DNA of 64,000 nucleotides from Thuidium tamariscinum (GCA_947034885.2 OX344753.2:16554001-16618000), one strand, 5' to 3'; counted from the first letter of the stretch, positions 26,351 through 40,005 are shown. Notes: generated by a model not told the origin, from the sequence alone. Translations and numbers: made by a program.

Positions 26351-26371
26351 GCGGAACGAAAAGATCCGGAA

Positions 26372-27701
26372 GTGGTGCCGCATGAGGTGGACCTGGCCTC
26401 CGGCGTTGCAGAGAATCACAAACCTACAATGGCGGAGAATCGCACACCCAAAGAACTGACAGATGTGGATTCCATTGGTGGACACGAAGACCAAGGGTCT
26501 ACGTCCGTAGCTTCAGTGCCTACCACATTTTGTTTTGAGTTTCATTCCGCACGGATTGAGAGCATGTTATCCAGGAGGAGTGAATTCAAGACAGAGCTTG
26601 AATATCGGACGGCACATTCCAAAGTGCACTGGAGCGAATTGAGCCATCATAAGCGAGCTTCTAGCAATGATGAGTCAAGATCTGGTAGTGGGGAATGAAG
26701 AACCGGTAGTGGAGTCGTAGAGATCAGTGCAGCATGGATCAGTCTGGTGTGGATCGCCGACAATACTTTGAGGAGCTGCAAAAAGATGCGATTTGGGGGA
26801 GATTTTGCAGTGAAGTTGCGGGCATGGTGTTGGGGAGGAAGCTCGGAGAGGGAGCGCAGGCAATCATCTACAAAGCTCAAGTCACTTTTGCAAATGAGAG
26901 TTATTGTAATAATAGAATGGTTGGAATAAGTATGGCTATATGGTGAAGGTGATGAAGTCTGGTTATGCACTTGAAGACCTTCATCGCCAATGGCCCCAAG
27001 GAGTTGCGGCTTTGAAAGATACGACCATGGGGTCAATGACGTTTGCTTTGTACGGGGCACTCGTGAAAGACCATGCTCTAGGACGAAACCTGTTTGGATT
27101 CGTCATGCACAAGCATTGAGGAGATCTTCGAAGGCTCATCGATCTACAGATGGAACGCAACAACGTTGAAGGCTTGCCCATTTCTACTCTACAAGTAAGG
27201 GCCATCATGGCTGCGATTGCTTTGGAGATGGGTGATTTGCTTAGAAGAAATATCATACATAGGGATTTGAAAGCTGCAAATGTATTACTCTCCCCTGGCA
27301 AGGAGAATTGTGCTCTGGTATCTTCCAATGATCCTCATTTCATTTTCCCATATGTGGCTAATTGGGAATGTTCAGTGGGTGTGGTGGGAACGCGGTTCTG
27401 GAGAGCACTCTAGATCCTACAACAATTGAAGGATAGGACTTCGAGTTCCACGTTGGTGTTCACTAAGGAGATGGATGTCTACAGCTTTGCTATGACATAC
27501 TATGAGATTGTCACGGGATTGTTGCCTTTTGAAGGCCTCCCATGCTATGGAACGCGAGATGCTATTCTTGATGGAGCCCGACCGGAATTGCCACATGATA
27601 TGGAACCAACCATCAAAGATATCATCAGCACTTGCTGGGACCCCAATCCTTCACTTCGGCCTAGTTTTGAAGATATTGCAGACAACCTCAAAAAACTTTA
27701 G
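26372..27701 (+). pseudogene. protein kinase pseudogene
   Basis: The kinase core reads in order: glycine-rich loop (LGRKLGEGAQAIIYKA, near 26830), VKVMK region (26940), catalytic IIHRDLKAANVLL (about 27250), activation segment SVGVVGTRFWRA (about 27375), then helices with MDVYSFAMTYYEIVTG and a conserved end, CWDPNPSLRPSFEDIADNL. A living member would phosphorylate Ser/Thr or Tyr. This copy is broken. The frame shifts by one base near 26925, there is a TGA at 27117-27119, and the APE-like motif is cut by a TAG at 27411-27413. The DFG-equivalent aspartate is also replaced (ANWEC). An N-terminal frame at 26372-26698 is in yet another frame. HRD and the C-lobe remain clear, so the decay is moderate. 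Confidence 0.85.
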
Positions 27702-27708
27702 TAACTGA

Positions 27709-28558
27709 AATGAGTTTGTAGCATTTTCGGCATTTTTTTGTGAGTGTCATTGTTGATGGTTTGTTTAGTCTTTTATTGTCAAATAAAGGGATTGTAAATA
27801 GCTTTGTAGTACCCAATTTGATAAGAAACAATTTGTTTTGAGAGAGTTGTTTGGTGTTTTTGATTAGTAAGTCATGAGAGGTAGTTATTTCCAATGTGCT
27901 TGGAAAATGGTAGAATATGTAGTCGAGATCCATTTAAATGTAGTGTTGGTGTTCATTTGAAAACACAACATTCTGTATTTCCAGCATGCTTCTATTTTTC
28001 CCAGGAAAGCCACATGATTTCCAGGCAATGCGGCTTAGTTGCAAGGGGAGGATGGCGCCTTGTTGTAGGATGACATTGCCAAGAATGATAGTCCCTGGAG
28101 CCCTTATTCATGTGAAAGCCTGAGCCTAGACGAGGCGATGCTGCACTCCTTCCTTTTGGGTTCATTGAGTTTGTGACTTTTGAATCACCCTGCCTGCTAG
28201 AAGCATGCCCCCATTGCGCAAAGCGTGTAGGTGGTCTATAGTGTGAAAAGTTGCGTTGTTGGTACAAATAGAAAGCTCTATGCACAAAGGAGTGGAAGCG
28301 CTTTATTTTGTGGCATTTGGGCATGCCATGTAAAAGTTACAGTTTTTTCAAAATAAAAGATAAGTTAATTCTATTTTTTTAATTTTAAAAATCCATAACT
28401 TTCACATCGTAGGTCCAAATGCCACAAAATTAGCACGAATAGAAAGCTCTGTGGATGAAGGAATTCAATAACTTTCACACTGTAGGTCCAAACACCGTGA
28501 AACAAAGTTTGTGCACCTTTCCTTGCCAAGAGCTTCTGAGAGGTACCAAGACCGCCAC
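27709..28558. other. intergenic, nothing recognised
   Basis: No gene is supported. A phrase around AATAGAAAGCTCTRTG occurs twice (about 28268 and 28440) near GGTCCAAAYRCC repeats, suggesting a small diverged duplication. Confidence 0.4.
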
Positions 28559-29225
28559 TGGATGCCTTATGGTTTGTTAAATCTCAAGGTATCAAACAAA
28601 ACAAACAAACAACCTAATTTAAGGTATAGATTAAATTCCATCTTATTTCGCATAGTATAAACATTGTATTTTCACATGGAGGATACATGTGTAAATACCA
28701 AGAGCTTTGGTATCCTCACATGGTACCATTAGCTTTTCAAATTCCCACCTACTATACTACCTCTTGGTTTAAGGTAGGAGGTTTTTAATCTGACCACGTT
28801 CTAAATGCATCCCCTATCTAGGAAAGCGTGACATGCTCCTTGAAATATCTATTACAGTCATTGATGAGGTAGGGAGGTTTAAATGGGCAATTTATACACC
28901 TCCTACCTTATGTGAGGAAGTTCGATCAAGAGGGCTAGTGTACTTGTTGCTGAACTTATACAATTTGAGTTATTTCAACCTTAATGCAAAGCATGGTTTG
29001 CATTCCTCAAGAAAAGATGATAATTATGAAGGTTAACATGACAGGTCCTTATTTCTATTCAAGAGTAAGCTTGAAGCTAGTATGATGACTTATACTCCTT
29101 ATACCAACGCATAGGTAATCAAATACGGAACTGAGTAAAAAATTTGCATCGCACAACAAAGAATCACTTCTAGTGTAAAATGCAAAGATGCAAGAGAATT
29201 CATTCATGCAATAACACCAAACATC

Positions 29226-29400
29226 CACTACAAGAGAATAGGGTCTTCTAAGTAGTGTCATTGACATCATGTCTTTGAAATATTGTCTTTTAATGCGTCT
29301 TTTAAGTAAAATTTTATTGAAAAGACAATCTTTTCAGTAAAATTTTACTTAAAAGACGCATTGAAAGACAATATTTAAAAGACATGATGTTTAGGACACT
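29226..29400. mobile_element. hairpin MITE with CACTA-like end (unit B copy)
   Basis: Starts CACTACAAGAGAATAGGG. Arms of about 60 bp (29263-29322 and about 29332-29391) pair almost perfectly. It is the orthologous copy of 7690-7858. Confidence 0.7.
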
Positions 29401-29844
29401 TTCACATTTTAATTTGTATTAAATAGAAAAATAATTAAAAATTACAACTTGTACGTTGTCCATAATTGACTATTTGTAAAATTCTTTTAGTGAATGAGCA
29501 TCATATATTGATTGTTTGTAAAAGAATTTCATATAACTTCATTTGAATTTGAGCTTCAAAATTTTTAGAGTGGATATTTTTAAATACTCCAAATCCTTGA
29601 AACCACAACAATGATACATTTACAAAAAACAATAATTCCTACCAAATTAATTTTAGAAAAAGGGCCTTATTGACCTTTCCCAATGAATTCCAACTAGTTT
29701 ACTAGCTCATTATTTTCAAGACTTTCATGTAATCATCCATAATCTTGCAAAAATTACATGTAAAAACCCAAATTAGGTTCCCTTAACAATGTTGTTCAAA
29801 GTAATGCAATGTGATTGACTCTTTTGAATATCAAATTGAAGATA

Positions 29845-30610
29845 GGTGATTGCAAGAAACACTTGTCCTATTTTGTGTCACACTACGTGTGCTGATCTGG
29901 TTTTTGGCCATAACTTTTGTGTTTTGTTTCCGATGGACTCAAGATTTGTAAGGAAGGTACTCAAAACTATCATAAACCTTCCATAATTTTTTCATAATTT
30001 TCAAAAATAGTTTACTATCCAAAAGTAGGCCCCAATTGGATGTCACACTTGGCAATTTAGGGATTTTTAGTACTATGGAGTACCTTTTTTTAATGATTAT
30101 AAGATGAAATTTGGATGAGACGGTCTTCTAATAGACTTCTAGCTCTCCAAGAAAGGATTTTTAAAAATAGTTAATTTTATGTGGTGTGGAGGTCTACAAA
30201 GTGATCTCCCTTTTGCTTGTATTTTGAAACATATAAAATATTATTTTGGTAAGTTTTTTTGTGAATGACCATCTCCATAAAGTTTTTGAAAATGGACACT
30301 TTTAATATTTTGAAAATATCTATTTTTCCTATTTTTCCTTAATTAATACATGAAGTTATGTATTTTCTGGACGTTTGGCACTTTTCAAGTTCTCCTACTT
30401 AGAGAATTTTTCTATCCATTTCCTTCGGTGAAAACCTTCATCTTAGAGGTATATACACTATTCATATTTTTCAATTTTTTGAGAATCAATTTTCAAAATT
30501 TTTTTAAATTAATTTTCTAATTTTCTTAAAATTAATTCTCTAATTTTAAAGTACTCCCGAAAAAATCAGCCAAACGCAACAAAATCGGCAAGTATTTCTT
30601 GCAATCACCC
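29845..30610. mobile_element. TIR element with 5-bp target duplication (AGATA)
   Basis: Ends are GGTGATTGCAAGAAAC and TTTCTTGCAATCACCC. AGATA flanks at 29840-29844 and 30611-30615. Unit A has a single AGATA with no insertion near 8305-8309. The 766-bp interior is non-coding. Confidence 0.9.
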
Positions 30611-30615
30611 AGATA

Positions 30616-32556
30616 GAGTTCTCTAAAAAGTTTTTCACTTTCTACTTGGTAAAGGTGATTGCAAAAAATATGTATTATTTTCTATAATTATTTTGAGCAG
30701 TATTTTTGGTCATAATTTTTTCATTATACCTAACTAATCCAAATGCAAGGTCACATATAAGACTATTCTACATCTTGATAGTTTTTTTTTGTATTTTTCA
30801 ACCATACTATATAGTATTTGTAAATTTTCCTTGATTACAAGTCATTTTTTATATTAGAGACTTTTTACTATTTTTAGCCATATTAAAAAAAATTGAGTTT
30901 GAAAATTGGATGATGAGGTAATTTACTTGGAATGTAAAGATTGATGATGCTCTAAAATAATCAAACATTTTTTTTTTGCATGTATCTAAAATGCACTCTT
31001 TGAATCATAGATTTTATTTATTGGAATTTGATTTGTCAATGAACTCTTTCAGAGAAATGATTCTATAAGTTGGAAAATGGTAAATGTTTGTTAATTTTAT
31101 TGAATATTTTTGAAAATTTCCAAAAATACAAATACCAAGATACATATTTTAAAATATTTCCATGAAGTTATTTTTGTGCATAATTTTTGAAGATGTTCAT
31201 TTGGTCTGACTTTTCTTGAAATACATTAGTTTTAGTATTTATCCTAATTTTTATTTCAAAAAATCATGGTAAAATTTCCATTTGTTACAAAATTAGCATT
31301 TGTTTTTGTCAATTGCTCAAACGCCATTCTAAAATATATCCTTAGATAAGACCTTTTATTTATTTATTGTCAAAGATTGAATTTAAGCTAATTATATTCT
31401 TCACCTTATATTAGTCAAACCCTACATTTGGAAAAATAAAGTCGCTTTTCTTTGTGTCTCAAGTCCCACCAAATTCTTAAAATTTGAATGGTAGAGTGTT
31501 GAAAATTGGAAATGGGGTTTTCACATTGCAAAGGCCCAAGGTTGACAGCCAAGTGCATTCAAGAATGCCTACTTGATAGTGTTTTTCTAGAAATTTTGAC
31601 ACTAAAAAAGTGGGACTTATGACTCTAAGTTGCATTGAATGGAGATATAAAAAATGGAGACTCAGCTTGGGATCCAAGAATCACATTTTTTGTGCCAAAA
31701 CCTCTATAAAATGTTGCCCTTATAAACAATCTTTAGAGCACCAAGTTAAGGTGTAAAGCCCCAATTATTTCTCTACCATTTAGATCTTAAGAAATTTAGT
31801 AGGACTTCGGAAGTAGTGAAACCCAACCCTTTAATCCATAAAAGACATTGCAAATCCAATGGACATATTGAAAGTCAAACCTCAATTTTCACACAATTCT
31901 TGTTTATAAATGCTTTTAAGCTCAACTAAAAAAATGTAGCTTCAATCATTTTCTTCTTCTTCCTTATTAATTTTTTCCAAAATTGTTAAAATCTTAGTTT
32001 TTGTGACACTTTGAAGGTAGCATCTCAAAAGATTATATAATATACCATTTTGGAACTTTTTTTGTCAACTTTTTCTTGGTGTGAATTCAAGGAAGTAAAA
32101 TTTTAGTAAATTTCTTAGTAAATTTTTTATTTTAATTCAATTGCAAAACTAACTTTTTGTAAACACTATGATGTTCATCACTATTATCTTTAATTTTCTA
32201 TAAACTTCATATTGTTTTAATCATTTTAATAATTACTATAATTTTTACAAAAAGTTACCTTAAAATTAATATAAAATTTATTTTAATGCTTTTTATTGCA
32301 CAAAATAAAAATAAGCTTTCTATTACTAAATGAGAAAATTATCAAAATTTTGAAAATGTGTATTTTAATATAAAAAACCAAAGAAGTTTCACCAAGTGGG
32401 AAGTTGAGTTGTTTTTAAGGGCTAAAGTATTGCTTATAGTTTTTCTCCAACTTCTAGTGTTTGAGAACATTTCTTATGGTCCTTCAAATGATTGTATAGA
32501 ATGCAATTTGAAGTTCCGACATATTTTGACAAGAAATAAGATCCTCCGTCCCTTAC
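30616..32556. other. unit B intergenic DNA
   Basis: Non-coding by inspection and co-linear with 8310-10240 of unit A. Confidence 0.5.
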
Positions 32557-32566
32557 TATCAAGAAA

Positions 32567-32640
32567 GAGGAATGCTGGTATGTGAGCAGGGAGCGGCGAG
32601 CGGGGAGCAGGGAGCAGGAAAAAGTGAGCATGGAGCAAGG
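32567..32640. repeat. left terminal region with phased 7-mers
   Basis: Fifteen terminal bases (GAGGAATGCTGGTAT) are followed at 32582 by consecutive 7-mers: GTGAGCA, GGGAGCG, GCGAGCG, GGGAGCA, GGGAGCA, one degenerate GGAAAAA, GTGAGCA and TGGAGCA. They mirror the right end and are likely transposase-binding sites (inference). Confidence 0.88.
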
Positions 32641-33691
32641 ATTTTAGGAAAAAAGACCTACCTAATCCTATTACCGTGGAAAAGGGTACCTAAAACCGTG
32701 TAATTAGTTTGTTCCAAAAATATTAAATTTGAATTTTTTTCAATCCAATTCTAATCTAAAGCCATGGAATTTTGGAAGCTTAGATCTATAGCTATATGAT
32801 ATAAGCATTATGATCATGTAATTTCAAACATTTAAAGTTCTCTACAAGAGCAAAGAATAGAGATAAGAGAACCAAAAATGATTTATTAAAGTTTAATTTA
32901 TGAAATTTAAGAGACCCTATTACCGTATAATTTTCATAAAAATTTAATTTGTATTAAAACGGGCATGTAAAGCCGTGGATTGTTAAGGAAATTTAGATAC
33001 CTAATAAAATGATGGTTTCTAGTTTTAATAAAAATAGAAGGAAATCTATGACCATGGATTTTTGTCATTTAAGACATTAGATGTTTTTTGGGGCATTTAG
33101 AAGGCTAACATTGTTGAGAGATTATCATGCTAGATTTTACTATATTTTTAATTAATTATTAATTTAAAAAAATCAGTTTTTTGTTTCATAACTTTCTGAT
33201 TTTTTTTTTTTTTTTTTTTTTTTTTTCCTTCAAAAAATTTAGACCAGCAGTCGCTGGTTCATTGCACAGTGAACAGTTTTAGGGAAGAACCCTGAAATAG
33301 TCTCCTACGGAGCAAAAAAACATCTAATACTTATAATAGAAAGACCAAGTAGCTTAAAGAAATTGAATGAAAAACTATAATACTACAATACCACTCAAAA
33401 AAAGACATATATAGTTATGGCATAATATTGCAACCATTAAAGTTATAAGCAATTGTGAATCATTTAGAAACAAATCTTTTGTTGTTTAAATTCACACAAT
33501 GAGAAATTGAATACTCACCAAGATAAGAAGATACAATAAGTTTAAATATGTGGGTCACTTGGATATAGCATTCAACATTTAGAGCACATAATCAAATGCC
33601 TGTATAATATATATATGATAAAGCAAATGCCATAAAACTGGAGGGCAATTTAGAGCCACAATAGTGAAATACACTGAAAAATGAAAACCAC
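32641..33691. other. left subterminal non-coding DNA of the transposon
   Basis: AT-rich, with a T-run near 33199-33227 and several ACCGTGG/ACCATGG-like words. It lies downstream of the methyltransferase stop codon and presumably holds its 3' UTR. Confidence 0.5.
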
Positions 33692-34639
33692 TCAAAGACC
33701 ACCACTGTAGCTACAGTCACTAGAGGTTGAACCTTTAATCTCAAATTCCTCTCTTTGATCTGCCTCTATATCCAAGAACTCCTTTACCTTTGGATCATAT
33801 CGAAGCTTTTGTCGATTCACTATTGGAGATGGAGCATCAACATATGCTTGAGCAATCCTCTCTGCATAAACCGGGAGAATGAAATTGAAAGGCAGACTCT
33901 GCTCATTTGCATCTTGTACTTGCTCTACTACAGTGTCTCTGCAAGACAAGAAAAAAAGGTTAGTAAAATACAATGTAATTCAAATATTCTTATAAAATGA
34001 AAAATGGTGACTTAACAAATGAATCACAACTTACGCACAAGAGATGAATCGATTCCTCTTTGGCTTCTTTGTAGGTGGCTGATCAAGCGGTGGGGTAGTG
34101 GCTCTATCCTTGGTTGTAGAAATAGAGGCTGCAACAGGGGCAAACGGGGCAATCATAGCCTTGAAAATGAGAGGATCATCTTCTAATGCTAAGATGTGCC
34201 GTCCAGTCTCCAAACAAGCCTTGATGGATGAACCTGTTGGAAAACAAAAAATATATGAATAAATTATGAAAAATCAGCTCCAAAGAATGATGAATAAAAC
34301 TTAAAATTGTAGAAGAAAAAAAATACTTGTTGCAGCTTTGCAATCAAGGACAATATCTCCAGGCTTGCAAAATTGTAGGATGAGATCTCGCATAAAGGGT
34401 AAGTTCTTCTCACGTGGACCTCTCCATGGAATTTTCTCATTCATAGAAAGGCTTTCAATATCCGTAAGATTGAAGAGAGCATCATTTTTCTCTAAAGGCT
34501 CACCATCATAAGAAGAATCACGGTTTTCTTGGAATGAAAACCGTAAAGGAATCTCCCGCCGAATAAACAATTGAATCCAAAATCGAACAGACTGCAAACA
34601 TTGAAAAGTTGAATATTAGAAAGAACTGTATCTCAGAAA

Positions 34640-35110
34640 TTACAATATCAAGAGAGCTACAAAAATTTCAGAAATCACAATGTCAAGGGAACTACAAAAA
34701 TTTCAGAAATCACAATGTCAAATAAATCATTAAAACAAAGGACTTTGTAAGTCTATTTTAGGATAGACTTTCTATAACTTTCTACAAACTACTCACAAAC
34801 TAAAACTTACAATGTCAAAGAAAATTTCAGAAATTACAATGTCAAGGAAATCGCAGATATTACAATGTTAAGAAAATTACAAAAATTTCAGAAATCACAA
34901 TGTCAAATAAATCACAAAAATGAAGGACTTCAAAGTTAAGGGTAGAGTAGACTTTCTATAAATTCCTACAAACTAAAATGTACAATGTCAAAGAAATAAT
35001 AGAAATTACAATGTCAAGGGAATTACAAAAATTTCAGAAATCACATAAATTTCAATGTCAAGGGAATTACAGAAAATTTCAGAAATCACAATGTCAAAGA
35101 AGTTACATAA
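34640..35110. repeat. degenerate copies of the intronic repeat (intron 9)
   Basis: Repeats of AATTTCAGAAATCACAATGTCAA-like phrases (here split by AAG/AAATAAATC variants) fill most of the intron between exons 9 and 10. They are the same motif family as the satellite in intron 4. Confidence 0.75.
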
Positions 35111-37575
35111 ACTTTTTCATTTACCGTTAATGATGGATCCCGTGCAGATGCAAGATGTAGCTCATTGATTCCCCACCAATCTTTGGCCAACTTCATATCA
35201 TACTGGTCGGCCAACTCATCAACTTCTTTTAGCAATCTTCGGTCATCACAATGTATGAGTAGGAGGGCACCATCATCATGCAAATACATATCAGCCATCT
35301 CAAAGAGAGTCTCAACATAATTCTCTTTGCGCGCGTTCCACTCTGGAATTGAAGTTGAAAGACCTGGAACAGGTAGATTCTCTGGAATGTCTGCAATGAT
35401 CAAATCAAGTCCTGTATGCTTGTATTCTTTGCAAAAGTCGGATGTGACAGTACGATTGCGAGTAGCACTAATCTGCACATTTCATACATCTAAAGTTAAA
35501 ATTAAAACCTTCAAAGCAATGCCATAAAAGATGAAATGTTGGAATTAAGTTGAGAATACAATACCTTAGCTATAGTGTCATGCAACCTTATCCATCGAGG
35601 ATCAGGGCCAGTGGACTCTTGTAAACTATTCAAGAGAGTGATGAGAGAAGTGCACTCTACAAAGAAATGAAGAGAGTCTTTAGGCTCTATCATTGAAGAG
35701 TTGGCTGAAGGGAACATGAATCATTTCTTCTTTCGAATTCGATTACCAGTGGCATGAACAACATTCGATAAAGAAGAATCTGGAGCAGCAGGTGCAAGGC
35801 CATCATCATGGCCTTGGTTTGACATGGAGGTAGTCTCATGACTCTGTGAAGGCGCGGCTACAAGCTCATTTGCTTGAGACTTCTGTCTTTCGGCTTCTTC
35901 TTTCTCTGCCTTCTCTTTCTCTGCCTTCTCTTTCTCCGCCTTCTCTTTGGCCACCCTCTCCATCTCTTCCTTCTCCTTCTTTGTGAGCCGCTTTTTCTTT
36001 GGTGCCTTCTCTTGTGGTTGATTGACTTCTTCTGCATCGTCAGGGTCAAGAATAGCAAGTTGTCCACCATCAAAAGCTGTCCTCTTTGCAACCTCTGAGT
36101 CAGGGGTGTAATTTCGATGACAATCAAGGTACCACCCTCCCGCTTCCAAATGTGTAGCTTTGAACTTCTTCAATTGCTCAAATGTAAACATACAAAGATC
36201 AGAGTCTTTTTGCAACCAAGAAAGGAAAAAGGGTGGTACAGCTTCTGCTGAATTGCATTTTTACGAAGTAGAACCCGCATGAAGTACCTGAAGTCAAGGA
36301 GACAAATGTCATGATTGGCAAGTAATTCATGAATGAAAACAATAAGAACAAACAAAGCATTTTCATCAACTTTTAGAAGTAAAGGTAACAAATAGGAACC
36401 AAAAATAAGAAACAATAGAAACTACATAATAAAATATTAAAGCAAGTAGATAAGTACAATAGCATGATAGTACCTGTATACAATACGTCTCACTGCACTC
36501 TCAGCTCCAGGGAACTCTTTAAATATAGACTTCTTTGTATAGAGTTTCTGATCTTTGTTTCCAAAGAACGAGATAAATGCTTTGTCCCAAAGCAAAATGC
36601 GCCAACTCTCCATATAATCAGAGGGCTTTCGAACACCTTGTATGGTCCAATCTACGACAATGTTTTCATCTTTGCAAATGTTTGTAACCATCTTAACAAC
36701 CACCTCCTCCATCTATTAAAATGAAATGAAGAATGTTAAAAATACAATAAAATGAAATCATAATAAGTGCAAGAAAGAAATGATTTGCGGTCACAATACA
36801 ATACCTTAGCCCAAAAAGATGCTTTATTGATCCAAGAATCCCAAAAGAGGTCTTTATCCTTGGACCCTGGAAAGCGATAAGATTGTCGAACTGTCAAGGA
36901 TGCATTCCACCACCTTGACCACCGTGCCTTGTGTTTTGCTTCAATGTTAACGGTGGCAATTTTTTGAAGCTTTTCAATCGTCATTTCAGGATTTGGATAT
37001 TCACTGAAGTGTCTATCGATCTGAGCACATAAAAACATTTATATTAGATTGAAATGATGCAATGTATAGATAAATTCAGAGATTACAAGTTTAAATGGAA
37101 TACAAATGAACTCATACCTCTTTGAGAAAATCATTTTCGTTCTTTGGATTTGCCACCGCTAGGTATTTGTCAAAGTCTTTGGCATGAACAGCCTTGACAA
37201 ACTTGTCTGAGGTATTTTTCATTGCTTCCCAAATGCCTGGAGCAGTCCTCTCTTGGAGTGGTGTCCGCATCGTGTACTCTCGAGCTGCTTCATCGGCGGC
37301 CAATGCAATCTCCCGCTACAATTGAAAATTACAAAAATTACAATGTCAAAGGAAATTTCAGGAATTACAATGTGAAAGAAATCATAGAATTGACAATGTT
37401 CATAGAATAACAAAAATTTCAGAAATTACAATGTCAAAGACACTACAAAAATTACAATGTCACAAGAATTACAAAAGATTTCAGAAATCACAATGTCAAA
37501 GAAATCATATAAATAGAGGACTTCAAAATTTATTATAGAATAGACTTTCTATAAACTAAAACTTACAATGCCAAA

Positions 37576-38336
37576 GGAACTACAAAAATTTCAGAAATCA
37601 CACTATCAAGGGAACTACAACAATTTCAGAAATCACATTGTCAAGAAAACTACAAAAATCTTAGGAATCACATTGTCAAGGGAACTACAAAAATCTTAGG
37701 ATTCACATTGTCAAGGGAACTACAAAAATTTCAGAAACTACACTATCAAGGGAACTACAAAAATTTCAGAAATCACACTATCAAAGGAACTACGGAAATC
37801 TTAGGAATCACACTATCAAAGGAACTACAAAAATTTCAGAAATCACACTATCAAGGGAACTACAAAAATCTTAGGAATCACATTGTCAAGGGAACTACAA
37901 AAATCTTAGGAATCACACTGTCAAGGGAACTACAAAAATTTCAGAAATCACACTATCAAGGGAACTACAAAAATTTCAGAAATCACACTATCAAGGGAAC
38001 TACAAAAATTTCAGAAATCACACTATCAAGGGAACTACAGAAATCTTAGGAATCACACTATCAAGGGAACTACAAAAATTTCAAAAATCACACTATCAAG
38101 GGAACTACAAAAATTTCAGAAACCACACTATCAAGGGAACTACAAAAATTTCAGAAATCACACTATCAAAGGAACTACAGAAATTTCAGTAATCACACTA
38201 TCAAAGGAACTACAGAAATTTCAGAAATCACACTATCAAAGGAACTACAGAAATTTCAAAAATCACACTATCAAGGGAACTACAGAAATTTCAGAAATCA
38301 CACTATCAAGGGAACTACAGAAATTTCAGAAACCAC
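37576..38336. repeat. 35-bp tandem satellite, ~22 units, in intron 4 of the methyltransferase gene
   Basis: Units start GGAACTACAAAAATTTCAG and recur every 35 bp without interruption (37576, 37611, … 38276, 38311). Variants alternate TTTCAGAAA with CTTAGGAAT. Degenerate units extend on both sides to about 37320 and 38460. The array lies entirely between exon 4 (ends 38512) and exon 5 (starts 37315). There are no unique spacers, so it is not a CRISPR array. Confidence 0.93.
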
Positions 38337-40005
38337 AAATTGAAACTTATAATGTCAAAAGAAATTTCAGAAATTACAATGTCAAAAAAATCACAGAAAT
38401 TACAATGCTAAAGGATTGTCAAAGATATTACAATATCAAAAGAATGTCAAAGAAATTACAGAAATGACATATAAATGTTGTAAGAAAAACAAATTGGAAA
38501 TGTGATTGCACCTTATACAAAAAGGAGATGAAGACATTGACTGTCAAAGAAAACCAACTCGGTCTCATTGCCTTCACCTTCTCACAATATTGGTACTCTT
38601 CAGGAGATATAAGGTCCTTGAAATCAGCAAGAGGTAAAACTCCAAAATTTTGAATTCGCCGCAATCGAGCTGGAATTGTACTCTTCACATGATCATGCTC
38701 AGTAGACCTACACATTATACAATGCATTTGCATGAGAATGAAATCAAATTTCATAGCAATGAATTCATATTTAGATTCTTCACAAATAAATTTAAATAGA
38801 ATAAGAAACGTACCAGTTAATATCACTCATTGCATTTAGCAAGTTTGCCACTTGACCTTTTGGATCCAATATAATGCAATGAACTCGCCAATGCCAATCA
38901 AGTTCTGTAGGATGATAGTTGGTGATGTGTCGCATCCATGCCGAGACACGATGATTTCCATCCTACACATAAAACATCTTACCTCTCAATTGGGCAAGGT
39001 CATCATCAGCCATCAACTCTTTCTCAAACTCCTCATTCACATGTTGCCAATGAGGATTCCACCTTGCAATTTCTTCTTCAGTCACGTCCATAGTTTTTTC
39101 GAAATTGTTGTATGGTGATATATATAGAACCCGATCACCATCTCGATAGCCAGTCATAAACTCACTCTCCAATCTCTGAACATCCATTTCACCAACCGGT
39201 CGAACCTCGTCCATAACAATCATTCGACAAAGAGGTATCTCAAGGCGTGATCTAGAAACTGGTTGGATACGCAATGTGTTGATGAGTCCTGTAGTGTTCA
39301 CTTTAAGCTGTTTGCGGTGGAGTTGCTCACTCTCCAATACACTTGTTACATCAGCTGGACATTCACATCTTGGTTCATCATCTTCAAGATCAATAGATGC
39401 AACCTTCAAAAAAATGATAGATAAAATGGCATTAGAGAAGAGAGTGATTTACATTTAAAACTTGTTATTTTGAATAATTGTACATACAGAAAGTAATGGA
39501 AAGGACATGAAGTTGAGAACATGTAGAAATTTCATTTACCTCAACAATTGGAGGTGCAACTCTTCCCGTTTCTCCTGTAACAACTCTCTCACCATCATTG
39601 TTGTTCTCACCTTCTTCCTCCTCGACATATGTGATTTCAGTTTCTTCTTCTTCATTCATCTGATTAGTTGAAATCATTGAAGAAAACTTGACATAAGTCC
39701 TCTATTATTTATAAATGAAGATGAAAGGAAAATGAACTCATTCTTGATTCTTGTTTACAGCATCGTAGTATACAAATAAGACAACACAAATACAACAACA
39801 TTGACAACTGAATTCCTAAATAATCTCAAAGCTCTAAAAAATTTCCACAATGCATATCCAATTTCGTTTGAATTGAAGTAAACGGCTAAAATCAACTAAA
39901 ATCAACTAAAAACTCATTCTATTAGAAAACTAGAGAAACTCAAAGAAATCATGAAATGGCATCTCTTCTCAAAATTCAGCCTAAAGTAGTACAAGTTATG
40001 GACAG

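Noticed and set aside
35700-35745. A short intron removing the TGA at 35721-35723
   Set aside because: The only GT-AG pair available would give about 40 bp, below the usual plant minimum.
37708-38049. 113-codon plus-strand frame of repeating ELQKFQK-type peptides
   Set aside because: It is a by-product of the 35-bp satellite inside an intron on the other strand.
37576-38336. Possible CRISPR-like array
   Set aside because: Units are contiguous 35-bp repeats without unique spacers, and the context is a plant transposon intron.
38963-38986. A ~22-bp intron (GTAAGA…GTGTAG) that would remove the TAG in exon 3
   Set aside because: Too short for a plant spliceosomal intron and would put the following DGNHR region out of frame.
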